Assembly (NCBI RefSeq): GCF_045679555.1
Contig: NC_092094.1
Coordinates: 35,046,430-35,110,429, forward strand
DNA length: 64,000 nt
Source of the DNA: Salvelinus alpinus
Taxonomy: Eukaryota; Chordata; Actinopteri; Salmoniformes; Salmonidae
Direction: 5' to 3'
Made by a program: the position numbers and the translations under genes. This document shows positions 48,976 through 62,900 of the stretch, in pieces; position 1 is the first letter of the stretch; the number at the start of each line of letters is the position of its first letter. The notes beneath the pieces are model-generated. The model was not told where the DNA came from. It worked only from the letters and a program-made list of their open reading frames with translations, and made no database searches.

Positions 48976-49859
48976 CTGACTCTTTCATTGGTCAATATGC
49001 TACCCAAGATTGTTACCAGACTATATTGTCTATTTGCTAAATGTGGAAATTCTAAGTACAAACTTCGAATCAATTTCACAAAAATTTAATGACGTGTCTG
49101 GTATTTTAAGGGGCTTCTGAATGCATCCAGTTAGTGGAAGGAATACAATGTTAAATTACATAAATAGTGCTAGCTAGTAATTACTACCTTTACGTAGGAT
49201 CGAGGGATGTAGTAGAAGGTAAACGCAAGTAACACAGTTTACGCAACTTTTTATTTTGGGAATCTTCACACACCTATTACGCTAAAGTTTTTTGATTAAG
49301 TGTTTACTTTACTTGTCTCCATCTCGAGCAATACTTAGCAACCTACCTTTGTGTACCACTACATCCCTGGTGGGATAATTTCCTTTCAAGTTAATTACAT
49401 CATACACTTTTGGTACCATTTATACACTTTAGGTAGGACTTCTGTCCACAAAATCTGATTTTGCGTGATTAGCATTTAAAAAAAAAACTTTAGTCAAGTT
49501 AAAGCGTATGGCTTATTGTGATTTATGCAGTCCATGGTGAAGTAGTTGGCTAATCCAGACTATTAATTAAACCAATAAAAGTTATACACTGCAGCTCTAC
49601 ATAATACAAAGAGTTAAAACAGAGCTTTTGGCAAGAACTGAAATGGTGTCCAAGGTTCTTTGAGTCTAAAATGGCTCCTGAAGTCTTATTTCCTGTCTGA
49701 ACAGGAAGTGATGTGTCTCAGTGTTTTAAATATTGTTTAAATATTATTGTTCAACTTCAAACCCATCTTTTGTTTCAATATGTATCTAACTTTGGCAAAG
49801 GATATCCTCTTGAAGTGAAGAAACTTTATTTTTTTAATATAAAAATGTAATATAGTTTT

Positions 49860-50000
49860 GCCGTTTTTATACAAAATGAAGGGGGTGGGACTTTTGGACA
49901 TCACCTGAGTGTGGGGTAAATGGAAATAACGTCAATCAAAGGCAAAGCTTTCAGAGCTAGGAAGGAGCTCTAGATGGCGGATGAGCCTTGGGAAGGGGAA
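49860..50000 (+). promoter_or_regulatory. Probable CHD2 promoter
   Basis: GGGGGTGGGAC (GC-box like), TAACGTCAATCA (CRE half-site like) and AGATGGCGGA (YY1 type, about 49973-49982) cluster about 0.9 kb upstream of the first coding exon and 1 kb after the lncRNA polyadenylation signal. No TATA box is needed for such promoters. The transcription start is not fixed by sequence. Confidence 0.4.
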
Positions 50001-50448
50001 CAATTAACTGGGCTTTCGTCAGACCTTTTCTTTTTCATGAAATCAAGCTGGAATATGACGCTCTATTAATATTTGTTTTACTTAAAAGAAAACTTGTTAC
50101 TATAGTGAACAGTGAATTAGGGTTTCTGCGGTATTTAATGCGTTTTTCGTCGTGTAGATCAGTTTTGCAGCGTGTATGCGCGAGTCGTTGTTTTCTCTGC
50201 CTAGGTTTGGCAGCCATGGCGCCCCTCCATTTTTAGTGTGCTCTGTGAAGAGCTTTGGCATTTCGTCTCACTATCACTTTTGTGAGGTTTCATTATCCTA
50301 TTATCAACATTTAGTTTTTTTGTGCCTGTTTATTTTCATTCAACCTTTTTAAATGGCATTTATTTTAATTTTAATGTCATAAGTATTAAAGTCTGTGCTT
50401 TTGCGGATGTGAATCTAACTTCATTATACCTTCCTGTACATGGAATAG
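49980..50448 (+). other. chd2: Candidate CHD2 non-coding first exon
   Basis: A good donor ATAG|GTATGT at 50449 could join the acceptor TTGACAG before 50791. This gives a 5' UTR exon of about 0.45 kb that contains upstream ATGs. Other weaker donors (around 50129 and 50559) exist. Confidence 0.35.
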
Positions 50449-50843
50449 GTATGTTGACGTTTTATAATACCTACCTACAGTCGATTGTCTTTTCATTTAT
50501 CACATTTTAGTCGTCCTTTGTCTGGTGACGCAGTTAGAATTTGTGCATGTGGCTCGATCGGTGAATCTAATTGAAATACACTCAACACTTGGCTTTTTTT
50601 TAAATCACAGGATGTCATCAGTTGTCATTTATTCATCGATAATTTATATATTAATATAAATAATGCCAGTTTTAAACGTCAGACACAATGCTGGTGTCTG
50701 TTATTTCATAACGTCAAGGTTTTTACTGTCCTCTGAGCAAAAACAATCTTATGGGAGTTTTATGATAGTCCATCCCTCTAACTTTTGACAGTCAATACCA
50801 GGACATAAGATCATCAAATCAAACGTTTTCAAGATAAACGACG

Positions 50844-50902
50844 ATGAAGAATAAGAATAAAAAGCAAGAAGATGAATGTTCGACTCAAAGCAACGCATCA
50901 AG
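50844..50902 (+). CDS. chd2: CHD2 coding exon 1
   Basis: The exon probably begins at 50791 (after TTTTGACAG); ATG at 50844. 19 codons plus two bases, donor AG|GTACGA. MKNKNKK and the QSNAS end correspond to the start of CHD2. Confidence 0.85.
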
Positions 50903-53900
50903 GTACGATCTTCTATATTTTCACTTTTTTGACATCTGTCTTGATTGTTTACCTTAACAAGCATGGTTGATCACCTGTGAACATATTTGCTACTTAAGTT
51001 TTCCCGATTTGTACCAGTTTCAAATCAATGACCTTGGTTTTTAATAGCCACACCCTAATTTTTCTTAGCATTTGTTACACTAAAGACTGAACTTTCAGGC
51101 TCTTTGAATTACATCTTTACCCACATGTATACAAACTAGAAGTTTATGGCTGCTTCCCCAAGAACAAATGCATGATGTCAATATGTGTTCCATCGTTACA
51201 ATGTAATATGACCTTGTCTTATTAGTCGATACTGCATTGCACCATTTGAACATACAATGCTTATTCTTTTTTAAACATTTTAAACCTCTAATTTACTAAT
51301 GTAAACATATGGGGCTGAGGGGAAATATTCAAATTAATATCTAATGCCATTATCATTTGTTTCATCTGCATTGACAACTAACGTTATGCAGTTTAAGTTT
51401 TAAAGATACATATGTCTTCATTTGAAACAGTTGACTACTAAAACAAATGTTAACTTAGACATTTTGGTAGCCTAAATCATAAACTATTCTGTGTTTTAAT
51501 GAGAACTGTTTAATGTATAGTAGGCCATACAATCACTTTTGACTGAATGTTCACAATATTTTAGTTTCTATTTGGCCTGTTGATCTATTTACCTCCTGGA
51601 TATCTTGTTCTCAGAACTTACTTTATGTGTATTTCAGCAAGAAAGGGAAGCTCAATATTAGTTTCACTGATAGTCAGTCCTCTTGTACATTTAACGTTTT
51701 ATTTCACTTTTACAACATGTTTGTTATGTATAGCCGTTTCAAATAGTTATTCGATTAGGTTTATACTGAAAGTATGTATTCACGTTAACTTATATGGGGA
51801 AACAATGTTCTTGATGCGTTTTCCCATTTAATTCAGAGAACAATTTCAGTGGGGTTATTGGCATCAATGAATCTCTATTTTTCTGAAGGGATCATCACAT
51901 GCACACATCTGACTAACCATTGACATGTTCAATTTTGCACACCTTAGGTGTTCACTAATTTATTTGTTATGTTGACTATGAATAGAATATCAACTATGTG
52001 GCAATGCTCCAACTACATTTTAGATTTTATAGGACAGCTTAGTCTGATTTAAATTGAGTGATGTCCTCAATGCTCAATAACCCTTTAATTCAACTGTGCT
52101 TGTGCACTAGTTTTCATCAACTGTGTTGGTGATTATGAGTTCCTCTTAGGCTAATAGATGTTCCATGGTATCAGAAGCTAAGTGCCACGATGGTAAACAT
52201 CATGTTTTCCAGATGTTTTCATGGTCTCACAGACTTTACAATTTATTTTATTTTACAGATAAAGGTATAATCTAAAGTTGGGATTCAAATGTTTGAAATG
52301 TATTATCTCTCAGGTTTGGAAAACAGAAGGAACACAAAACAATGTAATTTCATCATCAATAAAAAAGTGCTACATCTTAATTAAAGGACCTCATGTGCTC
52401 AGTTTATTTTGAGGCCATGTTGGAGATAGTCATGTTTGTACTGTCAAATAATCATTCTTGCTTGTATAATCTAATGATAGTCTTGAGTTTAACATGAGAT
52501 CTGACAATATAGTTTTCCATTATATTTAAATAAGTTCATACTCTGGGGGATGGTAAGTGCACATTGCTCACACCTCTGGTCTACCAATGATAGTTTTAGA
52601 CTTAAGTCATGGAAGTTACTAATGTCATATGTAGGCCATTGTATAATTGTTGACTGCATATCATAATTAAAGCCTAATAGGGCCAACCTCATATTTGCCA
52701 TCTATTACATAGCCTAAAGTTTGACATTTGGGACAGTTTTTGTAACTTGTCAGATGTCACTGACATCTACAACTATAGGCTTACATGAATGCTTCAACTA
52801 CAGGCCTGGTTGGGTTGCTCAAGAAATAAGCATTGCATTTGTTATAGATTGTCAAATGCAAACTTTTCAGCTAACTGCCCCTAGTCCTGAATGTAATTGA
52901 TAATGGGTCAGAAAAACATGACATGAAAACATGCTGTCAACCAAGAAATGCTGTGCAAGTGCATTTGCTGTTCTTTTGGCAGCCATTTTAGTAACATGCA
53001 CAGTTCGTCTGTCCTCAAAAACCCTAATCTACCACACTTTTGACTGCTCTTGTCCTGATAGAAGATTATTTTCAAGCACATAGAAGCAAGATCCACTGTG
53101 AGAGCAGATCACTTTATTAAATGTTCTTTTAAAATGCGTTGCATGAAGTAGAGTTCACTTTTAAGTCACAAAATGGCTCTTGCTTTGTGCTGCATAGACT
53201 ATGACTTTCTGCATTAGAACTGTATGCTCAGAACTACAGGAACGGGGAACAGGAAGTGTTTCAAAGGTCAGAGGCTTGTCTTTTGAGCTGGGATTGGCTC
53301 ATTCCTCACCTAGCAACCCACCAGCCTGTAGTAGTTGAGTTACATTTTTTGTCCCGTCCATGTCTGACCTCACTAAATGGAGGGAGTCACCCACTCATGC
53401 GCTTGCTTGGTCAGCAGCAGCTGCATTCTCACTAGAGGAAGGGGTTTGAGCATTTGTTGCTGGGTGACTGAGTGGTGGATACATTACAATACCTTTTTAA
53501 TATCACAATCCAATACCTTTTGATATCACAATAAGAACTTATTCAAATCTTTCCCCTCATTTTTTTCTTATCTGAATGTTTATATAAACATTTCATTATT
53601 AATAAGATATATAATAATAATTATATGCTTTCCCAATTTACCCTGTAGTTATTAATTGTATTCATATAAATACAGCAATTATGTATCATAAGTGATTAAA
53701 CAATGGTATTAAACCATTGCTTCAAATGAAGAAATTGTTTTGCTTCGTTCTATTCTAGCAGCCGACTCCATGTCTGAACCATTCAAGGTCGTCTTGACTG
53801 GATTTGATCTGGAATTAGGTACCCCCTATAGTCTGTTCAGGGTACTGCACATTCCAACATGGCAATTTTAACTAATGCAATGTGGGGCATAGACTGGTTT

Positions 53901-56900
53901 ACTCCCTTGTGTAATTTGCTGTGTTTATGATGTAAGAATTACAGTTAAATAAATACATGTTGCAGTGATTTGTTCTGGTTTCCTTATTAAATTCAATTTA
54001 AATCTTTTTTAGTTGCATGTAACATTTTCAAGCTGAAGTACAGTATGAATATGGAATCTTTGGTTAGATCACTAATAATGTGGAGTGTTTTCAATGAATC
54101 AGGGCCTGGTTTTGTCATTGTATACATACATTAGTTAAATATTGTTTGCGTTGACAAATTATATAGGTTTGATGTGCTCTTTAGGTGAATATTATTTCAG
54201 ATCTAGATGTTATAATTGGTTGTTTGACAGAAGCTCAGTAGGTGGTTCATGTTTGGTTGAGTCACTGTCGGCCCTGTGTACTGAGGTGCGTTCAGTTTGC
54301 TTGAATGTTTGCTGAACGGTTTGTACTGAACGACACGTTTGCCAAAACGGTCTTGAACAGGCTTTTGAGGTACGTTTGCTCCCGTTTGGTGGGTGTGGCT
54401 TGAAGCAATGAGTGATGTATTTATTAAAGGGGAGTGGCCATGCTGACAGCGTTCCCCAAACCACAACCCCGTCCCGTTTTTCAACTGGTCGTAAAGTACA
54501 GCACCAATTCTGAAATTGAATGTCCCTGAACGTAAAAACATGCTGATCGCAGCCCTCGTGTGGCATTGGCAAACAGGACTTATTTTGCACCCTCTACTGT
54601 TTTACAACCGGTTATGGTTGTTTGTGAAAGTTTGTAGGCCATTTTAGGTATTGAATGAATGCAACGATAATTTTAGTGTAGGAAACTTTTAAATATTGTG
54701 GAAAGGTCTTTTAGCATGACAATAATAATATGCACACCAGATTGAGAACCACTGTTCTAGGTGACTTCCAGCAGGCTCTCTTGCATGGGGTTAAGTGTTT
54801 TTAAAGATCATTGTAAGAGGATTGGTTTGAGGTGGAGAGAATGGGTTTATGACAAAGTTAATCTGAGCACACTATGGTGATATGAGTCTTCGGTTTCCTC
54901 TCCACTAAAGGCATTAGTGTTGTGTAGTATTTTCAGTACTACAGGAACTCTATACTCTCTATTTAACATGTTACACATTCGGCAGCTTTTTCTACTTTGT
55001 GGTATAGGCCAAGGTCCTGCTAACTCAACTCTGTACCTCGAACTCAGGTTCCACTCTGTTTTTCATTGTTCCCCTCTAATCAGGGACTGATTTAGACCCT
55101 GGACACCAGGTGGGTGCTGTTTATAATCAGGTAGAACAGACAACCAGCAGGCTTTATCTCGTAGGGTAATAGTTGAATACCCCTGGCCTAGGTTAACATT
55201 TCCTACATATTAAACCTAGATTCCATTGCCTGCTGTTGTGCTCTTGAGCAAGGCACTTAACCCACCACAACTGCTCCATGGGTACCCAGTGTGGCAGCCC
55301 CCTGCTCTGACCTCGCCAACCTGTATGTGTGTCTTTCATAGGGGTTGGGATGAAGCGGGAGTCAAATTTCCATCAGACCTTGTGTAAAATTGGATTAATA
55401 AAGTGATCCTAATCTTAATTTGTTGAACCAAATCAGTGTTTGACAATAGGTGGGAGGTCGGAGAAACTGTTCATAAAATTGGCTTTTTATTGAAAAGGCA
55501 ATGATTGTATAGCTTCCCAAATTAAAATCCGGCACTATAAAAGGGTGATACTGAACAAAAATATTCGTGCACCGAGTGTTGGTCCAATGTGTTTCATGAG
55601 ATTAAATAAAAGATCCCACAATTTTTCCATACACACAAAAAGCTTATTTTTCTCATTGTGCACAAATTTGTTTACATCTAGTTAGTGAACATTTCTAATT
55701 TGACAAGATAATCCATCCACCTGACAGGTGTGGCATATCAAGAAGCTGATTAATAAGCATGATCATTACACAGCTGGAATGTCCATCAGAGCTGCTGCCA
55801 GATAATTGAATATATAATTTATTTTTAGTAAAAGTAGTGCAGGAATGTTTTATTTACACGAACTCCACATTTTTGATACTATAGCAATTCGGCCTCTGAA
55901 GAATCAAACCACTCTGGGTCGGAGTTTGGGAGTCAGTCGGAGAGTGAACAGGGCAGGGAAAGGAGAAGATCGCACCACTCTGGAGAGTCCAACAGTTCCT
56001 CTGAATCTGGGAGCCAGTCTGGGTCTCAGAGTGAATCCCAGCAAGCCTCAGCAGAGGTCAACGACAAACCACCAGTTAAAAAGAAAGACAATCTGGCAGA
56101 TGTAAAGAAGGTAAACAAAGCAGAGCCTGTACTCCAAACTGGTTGTATTATGTAGGGCTGAAAGGCCTTTGAAGTTTTGGAAACAAATATATTATACACC
56201 ATCAATTACACAACAGAGTTGATGCATGGACACTGCATATTTAGAAAGGGAGTAATGCCTCAATTCAGATGGAGACTGAAAGTGGAGGCAAAGATGCAAT
56301 GATCCAATTTGGTTTTTAATTCCAGATGTGGGAAGAGCATCCAGATGTCTATGGGGTCAGGCGATCAAATCGCAGTAGGCAAGAACCTGCTCGTCTCAAT
56401 ATTGGAGCCGGGGTAAGAAGTTCAACATGAAATATACTGAAAACTTCCATGTACTAAAAGTCCGACCCCACTAAAAATGTATTTTTTTCCTCAAAGGGGT
56501 TTGCACGTGCAGAAGTTGCACCATCTAGTGTATATGATGTGGATTTATTGGTGTCTCATTCACTGTAGCTGCAACCCCTAACGGCAAAGCAATGCAAAGC
56601 CTAATATCTCATTGAGATGTAATCATTTCAACACATTTGCAGGGTAGCAGTGACTCAGAAGGTGAAAGTCCTAAAAGAAAAGCAACACGACAAAAGAAGA
56701 AAGAGTGAGTATTGAGATTATTTCATGTTTATTTCATTTCAGTTTCTTCTGTATTTTGATTATTCTTATCAACTAAAATCTATCATGTCAAGAGATAAAT
56801 GTACTATATTGTGTCAAATGCTGCTCAAAGTTATGCCATTTATAATAACACACGAAATAATTTGAATCATGATGTAGCCTACTCGTCAAAGCAATTGGAA

Positions 56901-59900
56901 CTGGTCAGTTGTCTATAGCATATGTTTGCCTTACTGGCTATCCCAAAATACACTTGCTGTCATCCAATTAGACTCTGCAATAGTCTTGACTCACATTGTT
57001 GTTTGATATCATGAACATATATAGTATCTAGGGATGTGGCGGACAGCTTGTGATTGTCAAGCAAATAACTATCGGTCTCATGGTAATTGACCGTTAATTA
57101 ACATAAACACATACAGCATCTCCTGGCTTCCATCTTAAAAAGTCTAATAAATCCACGTAAAATAGCCTAAACCTTCACAATAAATCCATTATTTATTTTA
57201 GTCAGGTCTAAAGAAGCATGATTTGAAGAAAATGTAGTCTATTTCAGAAGAAAAGAATAGCATACTCTGAGTTGTCTTTGTTAGGCCCTGATGTAGCTAT
57301 GCCAAATGGCTGTGGGCTACACTAGTTCATTTAGCAGACAAGATTTGCTTATAATTCCGTGGCATTATTTTATTGTATGAAGAATACAATTGAACAAAGC
57401 TGAATAAAATATACATTTTCTCCAAACGATTTGAGGGAGTGTGCATGGCTATTCTGTGTTGAGCGGTTAACAAAGAAATGTGCTTAATTTTTTTAATGTA
57501 ACTTTAGTTGTTTTACAAACGTTGGGCTATATGTTTGATTTTTAATACATTGTAAGGCTGCATGATTAGACTAACAATGATTTTTTTTTTGTCACTTGAA
57601 AGGCGTGAGCTCTGCTTTGTTTTTTGCTCAGCCTGTACATAATTCGTCAGCCTCGCATTCACAATTTGACAAGCACTTGATAATGCCTCAAACTTTACGC
57701 CGGCATCCCCTTTGTGGCCGTAATGCACCCTAAAAAAAATCTGTATTTTGTGGCCTGGAGTGCTGCGTTGTGCCCTTCTACCAGAGTGTGCTGCACAATC
57801 TGAAGCGTCTCTCAATCACACGGCTTTCAGTCACGTGATCGGGTCTTTCTTACAGGCTACAGTTAAGACAGACACATCGGGGACGCAACTGCACACATTC
57901 TTATCCAACTCCAAGGTGCATATTGAAGATATTGGATGAACTGTCCACATTTGCTTTTCGTCAGCCAACAAGATGAGTAGGCCTAATGAACAGCAAAAGC
58001 ACTAGCCTGACAATCTACTATTCCCCCATAGTACAAAAGTTGACCTATTCTGTGCGAGAAATAAATATTCCAAACAATCTGGGACAGTTGTGGGATGCGA
58101 TAGATCCCAAGTTAATACAACCACTAGCATCAAAAAACATGTTTTATGCAATGTGGCTGACGCAGCAGATCAGAACATTTAACTTAAAATGTTTATAAAC
58201 TATTAGGCTATTTCTTCACATTATAAGCGCAGCAATGCACACATGGTATTAGGCTATAAGCATGAATGTTCCATTAGCGGAAAGCACCATTATCAAAAGT
58301 GACCGCAAATGAAATTATGCATGTAATGCTTTTATTATAAAGGTGCAAATTTATGGTGAAAATTATCTTCCCCAAACTTGAATCTCACGCGCTGCTCATA
58401 AAAAATAAATGTCCTCTCACTGTCAACTGTTTATTTTCTGCAAACTTAACATGTTTAAATATTTGTATGAACATAACAAGATTCAACACCTGAGACATGA
58501 ACTGAACAAGTTCCACAGACATGTGACTAACAGAAATGGAATAATGTGTCCCTGGTCAAAATCAAGAGTTAGTCAGTATCTGGTGTGGCCACCAGCTGCA
58601 TTAAGTACTGCAGTGCATCTCCCCATGGACTGCACCAGATTTGCCAGTTCTTGCTGTGAGATGTTACCTCACTCTTCCATCAAGGCACCTGCAAGTTCCT
58701 GGACATTTCTGGGGGGAATGGCCCTAGACCTCACCCTCCGATCCAACAGGTCCCAGACGTGCTCAATGTGATTGAGATCCGGGCTCTTCGCTGGCCATTG
58801 CAGAACACTGACATTCCTGTCTTGCAGGAACTCACGCACAGAACGAGCAGTATGGCTGGAGGCATTGTCATGCCGGAGGGTCATGTCAGGATGAGCCTGC
58901 AGGAAGGGTACCACATGAGGGAGGAGGATGTCTTCCCTGTAACGCACAGCGTTGAGATCGCCTGCAATGACAACAAGTTCAGTCCGATGATGCTGTGAAA
59001 TACCGCCCCAGACATGACGTACCCTCCACCACCAAATCGATCCCGCTCCAGAGTGCAGGCTTCGGTGTAATGCTCATTCCCTCGACGATAAACGCGAATC
59101 CGACCATCACCCCTGGTGAGACAAAACCTCGACTCGTCAGTGAAGAGGACTTTTTGCCAGTCCTGTCTGGTCCAGCGAAGGTTGGTTTGTGCACATAGGT
59201 GACGTCTGGTGAGGACCTGCCTTACAACAGGCCTACAAGCCCTCAGCCCAGCCTCTCTCAGCCTATTGCGGACAGTCTAAGCACTGATGGAGGGATTGTG
59301 CGTTCCTGGTGTAACTCTGGCAGTTGTTGTTGCCATCCTGTACCTGTCCCTCAGGTGTGATGTTCGGATGTACCGATCCTGTGCAGGTGTTACACATGAT
59401 CTGTCGCTGTGAGGACGATCAGCTGTCCGTCCTGTGTCCCTGTAGTGCTGTCTTAGGCGTCTCACAGTACGGACATTGCCATTTATTGCCCTGGCCACAT
59501 CTGCAGTCCTCATGCCTCCTTGCAGCATGCCTAAGGCACGTTCACGATGATGAGCAGGAACCCTGGACATCTTTCTTTTGGTGTTTTTCAGAGTCCGTAG
59601 AAAGGCCTATTTAGTGTCCTACGTTTTCATAACTGTGACCTTAATGGCCTACCGTCTGTAAGCTGTTAATGTCTTAGCGACTGTTCCACAGGTGCATGTT
59701 CATTAATTGTTTATGGTTCATTGAACAAGCATGGGAAACAGTGTTTAAACCCTTTACAATGAAGATCTGTGAAATTATTTGGATTTTTATGAATTATCTT
59801 TGAAAGACAGGGTCCTGAAAAAGGGCCGTTTCTTTTTTTGCCAGTTAGTCTCTACACCCCTTGTAAAGCGGATTAATGTGTTTAAGTTTAAGAAGTGGCA

Positions 59901-62900
59901 TTTTAGTTGTGATACAAACCTTATTAAAACATATAGGCCTATGGGCTAGGCTACATGAAATCTTTGACTATGATTCGAACAAGTCGCAAAAAAATGGCAT
60001 TTTCTTATGCTGGGCATCATTCACTAGTGATAATATATAATTCACAAGTGATTGGCTATTGTCACCCATCAGACTATTCTTGATTCAATCTTGTCTTTAC
60101 ATGTAATATATGTGTGACATTTTGTTATGATTTTGAATGGACCATTATCATGCACCTGTATCGAAACGGGCACTTCAATAGCGAATGGAGGATGCTTCTC
60201 CCCATGGTTTATTTTTATACCAGCCAGGTAGGCTAGACTCCTGTAGTAAATAAAACCAATGTTCTTACTATTAGGAAGTTGATACATAAATATAGTAGGC
60301 CTAGCCTATAGAAAGCTTATGGGATCCTCCTCTTTTTATTAGCGGCTATCACTTTGTTTTCCCCCGCAATTGCACAGCCTTTAGAAATGCTGCGCAAAAT
60401 GAGACATGGGTTCTCATGAAGTGTTTGATTAGATTTTCGAATACATTTGCATTGATGTCAGTGATTAGAGGGACAATGGAGTGCTTAGTACCAGGCAGAA
60501 AGTTTGGTAGGCTACTAATGATCAGCAGCAGCATCATAGCTTGGAGAAGCCTAATTAGTGACTAAACGGTCATGTGGAATTTGACTGTCTTCATGACTCG
60601 TGACCCCCCGTGTGGCAGTAATACGGTCACCGCAACAGCCAAAGCTGTCCCCGACTAAAACGCATCTTGTTGAACCAAAGGTTGTCTGTTCTTTCGACCA
60701 AATGATTGGTCAAAGTTTTTTTTTAACGTGTATTTTTCCAAATATAGACACACCCTATGTGTTTTAATCAAATCAACTATATATGCATTGAGCTTGTCTG
60801 AATGCTTTAAGCTCATTGTTTGATAAAATAAGACACAAATGACTCAAGTGGGAGACAGAGATCAAGTACCAGAAGAACAAAAAACTGTCCCGACCATCCT
60901 CCTCCCACTCCTACTGGCGTTTGCAGATTCTGCCATAACGCTCCTGAAATTGCCGGTAATAAGCTACACGAGGAGTCTGCAAACCATCTCATGTGGAATG
61001 CCAATTTATCTTACCATTTCTACTGATCTGTGTGCCAGTTATGGTTTTCATATGCACATTTTCCTGGAGCAGTTTCATTTAATTTATAATAACATCTTTG
61101 TATCGCAAAATCATGTGGTTATCCAAGTAATGAAAATGATACGAACCTAAAAAGTAACTTTATTGCCAACTATGTAAAACCAGCCAATTAAGCCAACAAA
61201 TAAAAACATTGCAGCCTGCAGGTAGAAAATATCCAGATTTAAAAAATAATTATCCTATAAATCACAGTGGCTATGCATGGCCTGTCTGCAACAAACTTGA
61301 AACAACTATTAACTTGGGTCCAGCCTGAATCTCCTTGCAACATTGTATAAAATATTCTGGGCCCTCAGAGTTTCCTGAGCCAGTGAGCTCGGGACAGACA
61401 CAGCTATAGGCTATTTGTGCAAGGGATAAGAAGTAATCAGGTAGGCCTATTTTCTGAAGTTTCCACTGGATCAGAGCATGACATTTTTTCACGCTGAGTG
61501 GTTATCTAAAAGCGGGGGCGCCACTGGTTTTCGAAGTGGGGGGGGACATAACAAATTCCCAACCCTTCGGAGGCGTCCGCATGGTCCTAAAGCACACTCC
61601 CTTTGTTTTGTATCACATTCCAAGGATAAAACTTGGGGGGGGACACATTCAATTTCAGAATGTCAGGGGGGAACATCCTCCCCGTCCTCAGTGAAAGTTG
61701 TGCCACTGTCTAAAGGTAGATATCTGGAATGATTTTTCAAATACATTGAGGAATTGTCATTCTCAATGGATGTAAAAACCAACTGTTAGCATGCGGTTTA
61801 AGGTTGAAGAAAACATTTACTTTGAGAAGCTCCGCAGCTCATTAGTGGTGGTGCATTAAGCCATTTATATGCCTACATTTGCGAGCAGGCCAGGTAGCCT
61901 ATAGAGGCCTACTTCTATGCGTAGTTAGGTGCGCGTCATTGACAGGAGCGCTCCAAACAAGACGATGACTAAATTGACAAAACTCGTAAATGGAATGAAA
62001 TAAACCAGAACTTGTTCCTCACAAGTGTAGCATAGGTTGTGCGCTCTGCAAACAATGTGTCCACTCACTCCAACAATGAGAACGTTAAAAGACTGGAATC
62101 GAAATATGTTGAGTGTATTAACAGACATTACCGCAACCTAAAAAACATTGTAGATGAGAAATTATAGGAATTAACGGTACATGTACGACTGATGATAAAT
62201 GTAATGGGGAATTGATAGACAATAACAATCAAATGCCATCAATTCACACAATTAGTTTATAAAAACAATGGATGTGCACAAATTGGCGGGAGAGAGACGT
62301 GCATTGTGCAGCCACATTCCCATTCTTGGACTATGCCACCCCCGTAGCCTCCGCAATGGATTAGTTCACTGAGATGGGCGTGAATACGACGGGTGTCTCG
62401 TGTGCCATAAAATAATAGTGTGTGTGTATATTTGCTACTGCTCGACAATTTTTTGTTGTTGTTGTTGATCAACAGCCTGTTGACCAAACAATCGACCAGT
62501 CGAATAATTGGTCACACCTAATTAGTATCCCATGACTATTTGGATGTAAGTGCATGACATTTATTTAGTTGTATCGTTCAATTCAGTGGTGTTTGTATTT
62601 GTCATTATTATGTTGCCAAATAATTTTCTGTGTTGTCAGTATTGTGTTCTTTCTATTTTCATGCGTTTGTGCTTGTCTAAAGTGGCTCATTAGGAGTTCC
62701 AGCCGGACTGAGCTGGTCTTCAGAACTTTAGTTTGTTTAGATATCTGATCAAACCTGGCTAACCAGATCACCCTAAGCCAGGCGTAGAGCCATAATAAGC
62801 CCAAAGGGTGAACTTGTGGTATTTCTGTGTTATAAGAAATACCTGGAAGAGTGATGACTCTGAGGAGGAGCAGGAGGAGGAGGAGGATGCCAGCAGTGCA

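Noticed and set aside
54203-54590. Overlapping minus-strand ORFs of 112 and 126 codons in the CHD2 intron
   Set aside because: No domain or splice context. The base composition suggests a repeat, and neither frame resembles a known protein.
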